NCBI RefSeq assembly: GCF_008329585.1
Contig: NZ_NPKP01000009.1
Coordinates: 62,001-126,000 of the forward strand
DNA: 64,000 nt
Origin: Mycolicibacterium sp. P9-22
GTDB lineage: Bacteria > Actinomycetota > Actinomycetes > Mycobacteriales > Mycobacteriaceae
Direction: 5' to 3'
Shown: positions 41,619-50,701 of the stretch, piece after piece
Numbering within the stretch: position 1 is the first letter of the stretch
Layout: every line of letters starts with the position of its first letter
Notes under the pieces: generated by a model
The model's input: the letters and a program-made list of their open reading frames with translations, nothing else
The model's database searches: none
Told to the model about the DNA's origin: nothing
Translations under genes and position numbers: made by a program

Positions 41619-42431
41619 CTACTTTCCTTTACGCACAACAGGATTGGAGAGGGTGCCGATGCCCTCGATGGTGATGCTGACGATGTCGCCGTCCTCGATC
41701 GGGCCGACGCCTTCGGGGGTGCCGGTCAGGATGAGATCCCCGGGCAGCAGTGTCATGACCGCCGACACCCATTCGATGATGGCACCGACATCGTGGAGCA
41801 GCATGGCGGTGTTGCTGTTCTGGCGAACTTCGATCTCACCCACCGAACCGTCCTGCCCCGGATGGATGACCTCGGTACGCAGGTCCAGCTCGGAGGGGTC
41901 GACGGCGGTCTCGATCCACGGCCCGACCGGGCAGAAGGTGTCATGGCCCTTGGCCCGCATCCACTGGCCGTCCTGCTGCTGCTGATCGCGCGCGGACACG
42001 TCGTTGGCGATGGTGTAGCCCAGGATGTAGTCGGCGGCCTTCGCGGCCGGCACGTCCTTGCAGGGGCGTTCGATGACGGCCACCAATTCCCCCTCGTGGT
42101 GCACCGGGTGCGCGTCTGCGGGCAACTGGATGGCGACATTGGGCCCGATGATCGCGGTGTTGGGCTTGAGGAAGATCACCGGATCCTCCGGCGCTTCGCC
42201 GCCCATCTCCAGGGCATGCGCGGCGTAATTCTTGCCCATGCAGACGACCTTGCTGGCCAGGATCGGTGCAAGTAGCCGTACATCGGCCAGCGGCCAGGTG
42301 CGGCCGGTGAAGGTGGGATTCCGCGACAGGTACTGCTCGGCGATCTCGCGGCACACCGCATCGGAGTTCGAGTCGCCTTCGATGACCACGAAGGCGACCC
42401 CGTCAGGACTGGCGATTCGACCGAGGCGCAT
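41619..42431 (-). CDS. Fumarylacetoacetate hydrolase family protein
   Basis: 270 aa. Metal-dependent C-C hydrolase/decarboxylase fold. Acidic ligands are in HHEGELVAVIERP, and YTIANDVSARD and the C-terminal GTPEGVGPIEDGD are family signatures. Substrates of such proteins include acylpyruvates and oxaloacetate; the exact one is not visible. It is Rv2993c by position. Immediately upstream of gltX and divergent from an MFS gene. Confidence 0.92.
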   Translation of the reverse strand: MRLGRIASPDGVAFVVIEGDSNSDAVCREIAEQYLSRNPTFTGRTWPLADVRLLAPILASKVVCMGKNYAAHALEMGGEAPEDPVIFLKPNTAIIGPNVAIQLPADAHPVHHEGELVAVIERPCKDVPAAKAADYILGYTIANDVSARDQQQQDGQWMRAKGHDTFCPVGPWIETAVDPSELDLRTEVIHPGQDGSVGEIEVRQNSNTAMLLHDVGAIIEWVSAVMTLLPGDLILTGTPEGVGPIEDGDIVSITIEGIGTLSNPVVRKGK

Positions 42432-42499
42432 CGGTTCAGCCTAATGAGGCCCGGTAACCACCCGGCGGGCGGCGTCGACGTACACCTGCACCGTCCATA

Positions 42500-42520
42500 T
42501 ATTGAGATCCGAGTTCAATA
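42500..42520. promoter_or_regulatory. Inverted repeat in the FAH/MFS divergent gap
   Basis: TATTGA-N9-TCAATA, a 6-bp dyad in the 118-bp intergenic region. It could be an operator; no regulator gene is adjacent. Confidence 0.35.
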
Positions 42521-42549
42521 CCATGGGATGGCCGTGGCACCATGGCGGC

Positions 42550-43740
42550 ATGTCCACATCGTCGATCAGCACCGCGCGGCGCTGGTCCATGCTGGTGATC
42601 GCTCTGACCGCGACCACATGCGCCAATGTGTTCATCAATGGCGCCGCCTTCCTCATCCCCACCCTGCATCGCGACCGCGGACTCGATCTCGGCTTGGCGG
42701 GACTGCTGTCGGCGATGCCCAGCTTCGGCATGGTGCTCACGCTGATCGCCTGGGGCTGGCTGGTGGACCGGGTCGGTGAGCGCATCGTGCTGACCGTCGG
42801 CTCGGCCCTCACCGCGGCATTCGCCTTCGGCGCCGCATCGGCGCAATCACTGTGGGCGGTCGGGGCATTCCTGCTGCTCGGTGGAATGGCCGCCGCGAGC
42901 AGCAATGCCGCCAGCGGTCGCGTCGTGGTGGGCTGGTTCCCACCGGAGCAGCGCGGTCTGGCCATGGGAATCCGCCAGACCGCGACTCCATTGGGTGTCG
43001 GCCTGGGTGCCCTGGTGATCCCCCGCGTCGCCGAAAGCCATGGTGTGGGCCCCGCATTGCTGTTCCCCGCCGTGGTGTGCGTGCTGTCCGCGGTGATCTG
43101 CGCGATCGGCGTACTGGACCCGCCACGCCTGCCGCGCGCCGAGGCGCCCGCCGAGCACCTCGCCAACCCGTATCGCGGATCCTCGGTGCTGGCACGCATT
43201 CACGCGGTCTCGGTGCTGCTGGTCATCCCGCAGGGTTTCGTCTGGACCTTCATGCTGGTGTGGCTGATGACCGAGCGCGGGTGGTCGGCCGCATCGGCGG
43301 GCGCGCTGGTCACCGCTTCGCAGGTTCTGGGCGCGGCCGGGCGCATCGCGGCCGGGCGGTGGTCCGATGTGCTCGGCCTGCGCCTGCGGCCCATCCGATT
43401 CATCGCCGCGGCCGCCGCGGTGACGATGGCGCTGCTCGCCGTCACCGACGCACTGGGTTCACCGGTGAGCGTCGCGCTCATCGTCATCGCTTCGGTGGTG
43501 ACGGTGTCCGACAACGGGTTGGCGTTCACCGCGATCGCCGAGATCGCGGGCCCCTTCTGGAGCGGGCGGGCACTGGGCACGCAGAACACCACTCAGCACC
43601 TGGCCACCGCCATCGGCTCGCCGTTGTTCGGCGCTCTGATCGCGGTCGCGGGATTCCCGGTTGCCTTCGCGGTGTGCGCGTTGTGCCCGCTGGCCGCGTT
43701 CCCGCTGGTACCCAACGACGCCGACACCGTCACGAAATAG
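42550..43740 (+). CDS. Major facilitator superfamily transporter
   Basis: 396 aa with about twelve transmembrane helices. The loop 2-3 motif is WGWLVDRVGERIV, the MFS motif A form; a second copy, IAAGRWSDVLG, occurs in the C-terminal half. It is Rv2994 by position. Substrate unknown. ATG 42550 (MSTSSISTARRW) is chosen since the preceding 16 codons look non-conserved and overlap promoter-like sequence. Confidence 0.9.
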   Translation: MSTSSISTARRWSMLVIALTATTCANVFINGAAFLIPTLHRDRGLDLGLAGLLSAMPSFGMVLTLIAWGWLVDRVGERIVLTVGSALTAAFAFGAASAQSLWAVGAFLLLGGMAAASSNAASGRVVVGWFPPEQRGLAMGIRQTATPLGVGLGALVIPRVAESHGVGPALLFPAVVCVLSAVICAIGVLDPPRLPRAEAPAEHLANPYRGSSVLARIHAVSVLLVIPQGFVWTFMLVWLMTERGWSAASAGALVTASQVLGAAGRIAAGRWSDVLGLRLRPIRFIAAAAAVTMALLAVTDALGSPVSVALIVIASVVTVSDNGLAFTAIAEIAGPFWSGRALGTQNTTQHLATAIGSPLFGALIAVAGFPVAFAVCALCPLAAFPLVPNDADTVTK

Positions 43741-43884
43741 CACACCTGCGAACAACTTTCAGATGCACGTCATCGCATGCCGCTGTGGTGACCATCACGG
43801 CGGTACCGCTTGTCGTCATACGATCCTGCCTGCAGAATTGAACTGCACATTGGATTGATTCCAGATTTAAGGAGTACAACGGCA

Positions 43885-44472
43885 ATGCCCTTGTTGACGA
43901 TCGGCGACCAATTTCCCGCTTACGACCTGACCGCCGTCATCGGTGGTGACCTCACCAAGGTCGATGCCAAGCAGCCCGACGACTACTTCACCCGGGTCAC
44001 CAGCTCCGACCACGACGGCAAGTGGCGCATTGTGTTCTTCTGGCCCAAGGACTTCACCTTCGTCTGCCCCACGGAGATCGCCGCATTCGGCAAACTGAAC
44101 GATGATTTCGAGGACCGTGACGCCAAGGTACTCGGAGTCTCGGTGGACAACGAATTCGTGCACTTCCAGTGGCGCGCACAGCATGACGAGCTCAAGAAGC
44201 TGCCCTTCCCCATGGTTTCGGACCTCAAGCGCGAACTCGCGCAGGCCACCGGTGTGCTCAACGCCGACGGTGTCGCCGACCGGGCCACGTTCATCGTCGA
44301 CCCCAACAACGAAATCCAGTTCGTCTCCGTCACCGCCGGTTCGGTCGGCCGCAACGTCGATGAGGTGCTGCGCGTTCTCGACGCGCTGCAGTCCGATGAG
44401 TTGTGCGCCTGCAACTGGCGCAAGGGTGATCCGACGATCGACGCCGGCGAGCTGCTGGCCGAGGCGGTCTGA
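43885..44472 (+). CDS. ahpC: Alkyl hydroperoxide reductase C (peroxiredoxin)
   Basis: 195 aa. Reduces organic peroxides and peroxynitrite. The peroxidatic Cys61 is in FTFVCPTE and the C-terminal resolving cysteines are in LCACNW, the three-Cys arrangement of mycobacterial AhpC. AAGGAG lies 10 nt before ATG 43885. It overlaps ahpD by one base (TGATG). No oxyR is nearby and the 144-bp upstream region shows no clear OxyR or FurA site; this is not the ahpC position of M. tuberculosis. Confidence 0.97.
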   Translation: MPLLTIGDQFPAYDLTAVIGGDLTKVDAKQPDDYFTRVTSSDHDGKWRIVFFWPKDFTFVCPTEIAAFGKLNDDFEDRDAKVLGVSVDNEFVHFQWRAQHDELKKLPFPMVSDLKRELAQATGVLNADGVADRATFIVDPNNEIQFVSVTAGSVGRNVDEVLRVLDALQSDELCACNWRKGDPTIDAGELLAEAV

Positions 44473-45005
44473 TGAGTATCGACAACATCAAGGAAGCACT
44501 GCCCGAGTACGCCAAGGATCTCAAGCTGAATCTGGGCAGCATCGCACGCACCACCGAGCTCAACGAGCAGCAATTGTGGGGCGCGCTGGTGGCGACCGCG
44601 GCCGCCACCAAATCGCAACGGCTGCTGCGTGAGATCGCCGAGGACGCCCTCGACGTGCTGTCCGAGGAGGCCTACAACGCCGCCCTCGGGGCCGCCGTCA
44701 TCATGGGCATGAACAACGTGTTCTACCGCACCAAGGGCCAGCTCGACGGTCGCTACGACGATCTGCGCGCCGGTCTGCGGATGAACATCATCGCCAATCC
44801 CGGTGTGGAGAAGGCAGATTTCGAGCTGTGGTCACTGGCGGTGTCGGCGATCAACGGCTGCGGCCACTGCCTGTCGGCACACGAGTCGGTACTGCGTGAC
44901 GCCGGTGTGGACCGCACCGCGATCTTCGAGGCCATCCGGCTGGCGTCCATCGTGGCCGGTGTGGCACAGGCGCTGACGACGGTGGATGCACTCGCCGCGG
45001 TGTAG
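44472..45005 (+). CDS. ahpD: Alkyl hydroperoxide reductase AhpD
   Basis: 177 aa. Thiol reductant that recycles AhpC, linked to lipoamide and dihydrolipoamide succinyltransferase in mycobacteria. The catalytic centre is C130-G-H-C133 with His137 and Glu138. The start overlaps the ahpC stop, so the two are coupled. Terminated by a hairpin before a convergent gene. Confidence 0.97.
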   Translation: MSIDNIKEALPEYAKDLKLNLGSIARTTELNEQQLWGALVATAAATKSQRLLREIAEDALDVLSEEAYNAALGAAVIMGMNNVFYRTKGQLDGRYDDLRAGLRMNIIANPGVEKADFELWSLAVSAINGCGHCLSAHESVLRDAGVDRTAIFEAIRLASIVAGVAQALTTVDALAAV

Positions 45006-45039
45006 AGCGTCGTCGCTCGGTGCGAGCCGAGGATGCGGG

Positions 45040-45069
45040 CTCCCGCTTCTCCTTGCGGAGAGGCGGGAG
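45040..45069. terminator. Hairpin terminator after ahpCD
   Basis: A 13-bp stem (one G-T pair) from CTCCCGC...CTCC to GGAG...GCGGGAG with loop TTGC. It lies between the convergent ends of ahpD and the RibD-like gene. No T-run follows. Confidence 0.65.
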
Positions 45070-45093
45070 TTCGCGTCCGCTCAGAGGGTCCAC

Positions 45094-45702
45094 TCAGTGG
45101 CCAGTCATGTCCCCGGTGGCCGGCACGCCGTCGACCAACCCGTACTGCAGGAACACGATCCCGTTCGGGCTGACCTGCGGTGGCTGCAGCAGCGCGAGGT
45201 TCGTCGGCACCGCTCCCCCGTCGAACACCGTCTTACCCACCCCGAGCACGATCGGGTGCACCCATAGGTCGATCCGGTCAAAGAGCTTCTCGCGCAGCAG
45301 CGTCTGTACCAGGTTCAGGCTGCCGACCACCTTGATCTTCGAATGCCGGTCCCGGATCTCGCGCACCGCGGCCACCAGGTCCGGGCCCAGCAACGTCGAC
45401 CCGGCCCAGGACAGCTCGGGTGCGCCGCGGGAGGCGACGTATTTCGGGATTGTGTTGAACAGCGTCCCGAATTCGTCGGTCTGCTGCGGCCAGTGCGCCG
45501 CGAAGATGTCGTAGGTGCGTCGGCCGAGCAATAGCGCGTCGGTGCCCTGGTAGGCGGTGTCGACCTGCGCCCCGGAGACCTCGTCGATCAGAGGTGCCTG
45601 CCAGCCACCGAACGGAAACCCGATCGGGTCCTCGTCGGGGCCGCCGGGCGCCTGCCCGACCAGATCCAGTGTGGCGAACAGTTCGATATCGATGAGTCCC
45701 AT
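45094..45702 (-). CDS. Dihydrofolate reductase / RibD C-terminal domain family protein
   Basis: 202 aa. RibD_C-like NADPH reductase: IELFATLDLVGQ at the start, LLLGRRTYDIFAAHWP as the cofactor/substrate helix, and KVVGSLNLVQTLL, then LWVHPIVLGVGKTVF. These stand-alone proteins are common in actinobacteria and may reduce flavin or pterin-type substrates, but no substrate is assigned. The gene is monocistronic between ahpD and leuB. Confidence 0.88.
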   Translation of the reverse strand: MGLIDIELFATLDLVGQAPGGPDEDPIGFPFGGWQAPLIDEVSGAQVDTAYQGTDALLLGRRTYDIFAAHWPQQTDEFGTLFNTIPKYVASRGAPELSWAGSTLLGPDLVAAVREIRDRHSKIKVVGSLNLVQTLLREKLFDRIDLWVHPIVLGVGKTVFDGGAVPTNLALLQPPQVSPNGIVFLQYGLVDGVPATGDMTGH

Positions 45703-45743
45703 ACCCGGATAGACCGGCCGGGGCCTACGAACTCATCGCGTGA

Positions 45744-46754
45744 TTACAGCAGCGACAGGATCCGGTCGCCCACCGCGACGGTCGACAGCTTCTCGTCCCC
45801 GCGGGTCGCCAGGTGTTCGGAGACCGCCTTGTCCACCCGTGCCGCGGCGGCGTCCTCGCCGACATGGGCGAGCAACAACGCCACGCTCATCACGGCCGCG
45901 GTGGGATCGGCGATACCCTGGCCGGCGATATCGGGCGCGCTGCCGTGTACCGGTTCGAACATCGACGGATTGGTGCGCGTCGCATCGATATTGCCGCTGG
46001 CGGCCAGGCCGATACCGCCGCACACCGCCGCCGACAGGTCGGTGATGATGTCGCCGAACAGGTTGTCGGTGACGATGACGTCGAAACGTCCCGGGTCGGT
46101 GACCATGTGGATGGTGGCGGCGTCGATGTGCTGGTAGGCCACCTCGACATCGGGGAACTCGGTGCCCACCTCGGCCACCACCCGCGACCACAGGCTGCCC
46201 GCGAAGGTCAGCACATTGGTCTTGTGCACCAACGTCAGATGCTTGCGGCGGGCCTGGGCCCTGGCGAACGCGTCACGCACGACACGTTCCACGCCGAAGG
46301 CGGTGTTCACACTGACCTCGGTGGCCACCTCGTGGGGCGTGCCGACCCGCAGCGCTCCGCCGTTACCCGTGTAGGGCCCCTCGGTGCCCTCGCGGACCAC
46401 GACGAAATCGATACCGGTGACGCCCGAGAGCGGGCTGGTCACACCGGGATAGAGCCGGCCGGGACGCAGGTTGACGTGATGGTCGAGCGCGAAACGCAGC
46501 TTGAGCAGCAGCCCGCGCTCCAGCACGCCGCTGGGAACCGACGGATCGCCGATCGCGCCGAGCAGGATGGCGTCGAAGCCGCGCAGCTCTTCGATGGTCT
46601 GCTCGGTCAGCAACTCACCCGATGCGTGGTAGCGCCGCGCTCCGAGGTCGTACTCGGTGCGCTCCACCCCGGGCAGCACCGCGTCGAGTACCCGCAGCGC
46701 CTGGTCGATGACCTCCGGACCGATACCGTCACCGGCGATTACAGCGAGCTTCAT
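45744..46754 (-). CDS. leuB: 3-isopropylmalate dehydrogenase
   Basis: 336 aa. NAD-dependent decarboxylating dehydrogenase of leucine synthesis. AGDGIGPEVIDQAL, VVREGTEGPYTG, the catalytic Lys in VHKTNVL, the metal site VTDNLFGDIITDLSA, and the NAD-binding VHGSAPDIAGQGIA are present. The ATG overlaps the serA stop by 4 nt, so leucine and serine genes are coupled here as in Rv2995c/Rv2996c. Confidence 0.97.
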   Translation of the reverse strand: MKLAVIAGDGIGPEVIDQALRVLDAVLPGVERTEYDLGARRYHASGELLTEQTIEELRGFDAILLGAIGDPSVPSGVLERGLLLKLRFALDHHVNLRPGRLYPGVTSPLSGVTGIDFVVVREGTEGPYTGNGGALRVGTPHEVATEVSVNTAFGVERVVRDAFARAQARRKHLTLVHKTNVLTFAGSLWSRVVAEVGTEFPDVEVAYQHIDAATIHMVTDPGRFDVIVTDNLFGDIITDLSAAVCGGIGLAASGNIDATRTNPSMFEPVHGSAPDIAGQGIADPTAAVMSVALLLAHVGEDAAAARVDKAVSEHLATRGDEKLSTVAVGDRILSLL

Positions 46755-48337
46755 GAGAGATCGACCACTTCCAGTGTGGTGGCGCCGACCGCCGAGGCGA
46801 TCGCGGCGCGCACGTCTTGGGGCACATCGGTATCCAGGCGCAGCATCACGGTGGCGCTGTCACCGCTGGCGTCCTGGCTCATCTGCGCGGCCAGCACGTT
46901 GACGTCGGCACCACCGAGCAGCGTGCCGATCTTGCCGAGCGCGCCGGGCTGGTCGTGGTAGTTGACCACCAGGTTGTAGCCCTCGGCACGCAGATCCAGG
47001 TTGCGGCCATTGATCTGGACGATCTTCTGAACCTGCTGGGGGCCGGACAGGGTGCCCGCCACGTTCAGCGAACCGCCGTCGGAGTAGACCGCGCGCACGT
47101 CCACCACGCTGCGGTGGTTGGGACTCTCGCTGGCGGTGTTGATCTCGGCGGTCACGCCGCGGTCTTTGGCCAGCGCCGGTGCGTTGACGAATGTCACCTG
47201 CTCGTCGACGACGGCCGAGAACAGGCCGCGCAGCGCCGACAGGCGCAGGATCTCGACGTCTTCGGACGCCAGCTCGCCGCGAACCTGGACGGTCAGCGAC
47301 ACCGGTGCGGCCTCGGCGAGCTTGCCGACCAGCAGGCCGAGCTTGCGGACCAGGTCCAGCCACGGCGCCACTTCCTCGCCGACGGCTCCCCCGCCGACGT
47401 TGACGGCGTCCGGCACGAACTCGCCGGCCAGAGCCAGCTTCACGCTGGCGGCCACATCGGTGCCCGCCCGGTCCTGTGCCTCGGCGGTCGACGCGCCCAG
47501 GTGCGGGGTGACCACGACCTGCGGCAGGTCGAACAGCGGGCTGTCGGTGCATGGTTCGGTGGAGAACACGTCCAGGCCGGCACCGCGAACGTGTCCGCTG
47601 GTGATGGCATCGGCGAGCGCCTGCTCATCGATGAGGCCACCGCGCGCGGCGTTGACGATGATGACGCCGGGCTTGGTCTTGGCGAGGTTCTCCTTGCCGA
47701 GCAGACCCGCGGTCTCCTTGGTCTTGGGCAGGTGCACCGAGATGAAGTCGGCCCGGCTCAGCAGCTCGTCGAGGCTGACCAGTTCGATGCCGATCTGCGC
47801 GGCACGGGCCGAGGACACGTAGGGGTCATAGGCCACGATGTGGGTACCGAACGCGGCCAGCCGCGCGGCGACGAGCTGGCCGATGCGGCCGAGCCCGACC
47901 ACGCCGACGGTCTTGCCGAAGATCTCGGTGCCCGAGAACGAGGACCGCTTCCAGGTGCGCTCGCGCAGCGTGGCGTCGGCGGCCGGAACCTGGCGCGCCG
48001 CCGACAGCAGCAGCGCCAGGGCGTGCTCGGCGGCGCTGTGGATATTGGAGGTCGGCGCGTTGACCACCAGCACACCGCGGGCGGTGGCGGCGTCGACGTC
48101 GACGTTGTCCAGGCCGACACCGGCGCGGGCGATGATCTTGAGTTTCGGCGCGGCGGCGATGACCTCGGCATCCACCGTGGTGGCGGAGCGCACCAGCAGC
48201 GCGTCCGCGTCGGCGACCGCCTCCAGCAGTTTCGGACGGTCCGGGCCGTCTACCCAGCGGACCTCGACCTGGTCGCCGAGCGCGGCGACGGTCGACTCGG
48301 CAAGCTTGTCGGCGATCAGAACAACGGGAAGACTCAC
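46751..48337 (-). CDS. serA: D-3-phosphoglycerate dehydrogenase
   Basis: 528 aa. First step of serine synthesis from 3-phosphoglycerate. NAD domain motif VGLGRIGQLVAARL, catalytic region GRIGQ...HLPKTKET and HLGASTAEAQDRAG. The mycobacterial-type long C-terminus contains the intervening allosteric domain (about 320-450) and the ACT domain (HDQPGALGKIGTLLGGADVNV) that mediates serine inhibition. GTG 48337 is the start. First gene of a serA-leuB transcript. Confidence 0.97.
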   Translation of the reverse strand: MSLPVVLIADKLAESTVAALGDQVEVRWVDGPDRPKLLEAVADADALLVRSATTVDAEVIAAAPKLKIIARAGVGLDNVDVDAATARGVLVVNAPTSNIHSAAEHALALLLSAARQVPAADATLRERTWKRSSFSGTEIFGKTVGVVGLGRIGQLVAARLAAFGTHIVAYDPYVSSARAAQIGIELVSLDELLSRADFISVHLPKTKETAGLLGKENLAKTKPGVIIVNAARGGLIDEQALADAITSGHVRGAGLDVFSTEPCTDSPLFDLPQVVVTPHLGASTAEAQDRAGTDVAASVKLALAGEFVPDAVNVGGGAVGEEVAPWLDLVRKLGLLVGKLAEAAPVSLTVQVRGELASEDVEILRLSALRGLFSAVVDEQVTFVNAPALAKDRGVTAEINTASESPNHRSVVDVRAVYSDGGSLNVAGTLSGPQQVQKIVQINGRNLDLRAEGYNLVVNYHDQPGALGKIGTLLGGADVNVLAAQMSQDASGDSATVMLRLDTDVPQDVRAAIASAVGATTLEVVDLS

Positions 48338-48396
48338 GGCGCTACAGCCTAGTGTGTGCCCGCCGCGCTACCACAGGCCACGTGCGCTGGCGGCCG

Positions 48397-49845
48397 ATGA
48401 TGTCTACTGATGTGGTGGACGTCACCGTCGTCGGAAGTGGCCCCAACGGGCTGACCGCAGCCGTCATCCTGGCCCGGGCCGGGTTGTCCGTACGCGTCAT
48501 CGAGGCGCAGAGCACCGCGGGCGGCGGCGCGCGCACCCTGCCCGATCCGGAGTTCGACGGCGTCAGCCACGACATCTGTTCGGCGGTGCACCCGCTGGCG
48601 TTGGCGTCGCCGTTCTTCGCCGCCTACGACCTGCAGGCGCGTGGGGTGCGGCTGTCGGTCCCGGAGATCTCCTACGCCAGCCCGTTGGTGGACCGGCCGG
48701 CGGCGATCGGCTACCGCGATATCGAGCGCACCGCTGCCGAGCTTTCCGACGGCGACTCCTGGCAGCGACTGCTCGGCCCGCTCGCGGCCGACAGCGAGGC
48801 GGTGGTCGGCCTCATTCTCGGCGACAAGCGCTCGCTGCCGCCCTCGGTCACCGCCGGTCTCAAACTCGCCCCCCGGCTGTTGCTACAGGGCGGCCCGCTG
48901 TGGAACACGCTCAAGGGCGAGGATGCCCGGGCACTGTTCACCGGGGTTGCCGCACATACCATTTCGCAGATGCCGTCCCTGGTCGCCGCCGGCGCCGGAT
49001 TGATGCTGGCCACCCTGGGGCACGCGGTCGGCTGGCCGATCCCGGTCGGCGGATCCCAGGCCATACCGGATGCCCTGATCGCCGACCTGCTGGATCACGG
49101 CGGAGAACTCGTCCTCGGCGAGGAGGTCACCGCACCCCCGGGCGGCGTGGTGCTCTACGACACGGCGCCGACGGCCCTGCTGTCCATCTATGGCTCGAAC
49201 CTGCCCGCTCGGTACGCAAAGGCCTTGCAGCGCTACCGCTATGGGCCCGGCGTCGCCAAGGTCGATTTCGTGCTGTCGGGTGAAATCCCTTGGCGTGATC
49301 CACGTCTGGCGCAGGCCCCGACGCTACATCTGGGCGGCAGCCGATCGCAGATGGCGCTGGCGGAATCCGAGATCGCGGCGGGCAGGCACGCGGAGTGGCC
49401 GATGGTGCTGGCGGCCCTGCCGCATATCGCCGACCCGGCCCGCATCGACGCGCAGGGCCGGCGGCCGCTGTGGGCGTACGCCCACGTGCCGTCCGGTTCG
49501 ACGGTGGACATGGCCGAGGCCGTCACCGACATCTTCGAGCGGTTCGCCCCCGGGTTCCGCGATGTGGTGGTCGCGGTGCGCAGCGTGCCGGCCGCGCGAC
49601 TGTCCGATCACAACGCCAACCTGGTCGGCGGGGACATCGGGGTCGGCGGCAACAACATGGTCAGCGCGATCGCCGGACCCACCCCGCGGATCAATCCATG
49701 GTCCACCCCGATCCCGCAGGCCTACCTGTGTTCCTCGGCGGCCCCGCCGGGCGGCGGCGTGCACGGTATGGCCGGTTTCTACGCCGCGCGGACCGTGTTG
49801 AAGCGCGAGTTCGGCATCCGGGAGCTTCCTAAACTGGCGCCATGA
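48397..49845 (+). CDS. FAD-dependent phytoene-desaturase-like oxidoreductase
   Basis: 482 aa. The N-terminal dinucleotide fold VTVVGSGPNGLTAAVILARAG followed by VIEAQSTAGGGARTL identifies the NAD(P)/FAD amine-oxidase/CrtI superfamily; the C-terminal FAD segment includes GVHGMAGFYAARTVL. It is Rv2997 by position. Substrate unknown; carotenoid genes are not nearby. ATG 48397 or 48400 start; the stop overlaps the next gene by 4 nt. Confidence 0.88.
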   Translation: MMSTDVVDVTVVGSGPNGLTAAVILARAGLSVRVIEAQSTAGGGARTLPDPEFDGVSHDICSAVHPLALASPFFAAYDLQARGVRLSVPEISYASPLVDRPAAIGYRDIERTAAELSDGDSWQRLLGPLAADSEAVVGLILGDKRSLPPSVTAGLKLAPRLLLQGGPLWNTLKGEDARALFTGVAAHTISQMPSLVAAGAGLMLATLGHAVGWPIPVGGSQAIPDALIADLLDHGGELVLGEEVTAPPGGVVLYDTAPTALLSIYGSNLPARYAKALQRYRYGPGVAKVDFVLSGEIPWRDPRLAQAPTLHLGGSRSQMALAESEIAAGRHAEWPMVLAALPHIADPARIDAQGRRPLWAYAHVPSGSTVDMAEAVTDIFERFAPGFRDVVVAVRSVPAARLSDHNANLVGGDIGVGGNNMVSAIAGPTPRINPWSTPIPQAYLCSSAAPPGGGVHGMAGFYAARTVLKREFGIRELPKLAP

Positions 49846-50441
49846 CCAAACTCGCCGTCATCTACTACTCGGCCACCGGGCACGGCACCTCGATGGCCGC
49901 CCGGGTGTCCGCTGCCGCCGAGGCTGCGGGCGCCGAGGTCCGGACCCGCCACGTCACCGAAACCAACGACCCCGAGACGTTCGCGCAGAACCCCGCATGG
50001 ACCGCCACTTACGAGGCGACCAGAGATCTGCCGGCCGCGACCGGCGAGGACATCGTGTGGGCCGATGCGGTGATCTTCGGCTCCCCCACCCGGTTCGGAT
50101 CCCCGGCGGCGCCGCTGCGCGCCTTCCTGGACTCACTCGGCGGGTTGTGGTCGCAGGGCAAGCTGGCCGACAAGGTGTACGCCGCGTTCACCTCCACTCA
50201 GACCGCGCACGGCGGGCAGGAATCCACGCTGCTCAATCTGTATGTGACGCTGATGCATTTCGGCGGGATCATCGTGCCGCCGGGATACACCGATCCGGTG
50301 AAGTTCGTCGACGGCAACCCCTATGGGGCCGGGCTGATCGCCAATCGGGAGAACATCACCGAGTTCGACGATGCGACGAACGATGCGCTCGATCACCTGG
50401 CGCGCCGCGTGGTCGGTATCGCGGGCCGCCTCGTGTCCTGA
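49842..50441 (+). CDS. wrbA: WrbA-type NAD(P)H:quinone oxidoreductase
   Basis: 199 aa flavodoxin-like protein. FMN-binding loop YYSATGHGTSMAARV, then GSPTRFGSPAAPLRAFLD and STQTAHGGQESTLLNLY are WrbA signatures. It reduces quinones by two electrons, avoiding semiquinone radicals. ATG overlaps the stop of the FAD oxidoreductase (ATGA), suggesting that the two flavoproteins are co-expressed. Confidence 0.94.
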   Translation: MTKLAVIYYSATGHGTSMAARVSAAAEAAGAEVRTRHVTETNDPETFAQNPAWTATYEATRDLPAATGEDIVWADAVIFGSPTRFGSPAAPLRAFLDSLGGLWSQGKLADKVYAAFTSTQTAHGGQESTLLNLYVTLMHFGGIIVPPGYTDPVKFVDGNPYGAGLIANRENITEFDDATNDALDHLARRVVGIAGRLVS

Positions 50442-50485
50442 ACCGTCCTGACTGAAAGCGTCCCTGCGCGGGTACACCAGGGCGC

Positions 50486-50701
50486 ATGAGTGATTCACTG
50501 AAGAAGGGCGACAAGGTGTCGTGGCAGAGCCACGGCACGACCGTGCCCGGCACCGTCGAGGAAAAGATCACTTCGGAGACCGAAGCCGCCGGTCGCAAGG
50601 TGAAGGCCGGCAAGGACGAACCGCAGTACCGCGTGACCAGCGACAAGAGCGGCCGCGATGCGGTGCACAAGCCCGAGGCGCTGAAGAAGCGCTCGTCATG
50701 A
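50486..50701 (+). CDS. DUF2945 (Tudor-like) small protein
   Basis: 71 aa, highly charged. LKKGDKVSWQSHGTTVPGTVEEKIT and YRVTSDKSGRDAVHKPEAL match the DUF2945 family, a small SH3/Tudor-like domain. Function unknown; such genes often appear in stress-related clusters. First of three small genes joined by ATGA overlaps. Confidence 0.88.
   Translation: MSDSLKKGDKVSWQSHGTTVPGTVEEKITSETEAAGRKVKAGKDEPQYRVTSDKSGRDAVHKPEALKKRSS

Noticed and set aside
40102..41985. 627-codon plus-strand frame opposite gltX
   Set aside because: Antisense to gltX and the FAH gene; it has no ribosome site or domain.
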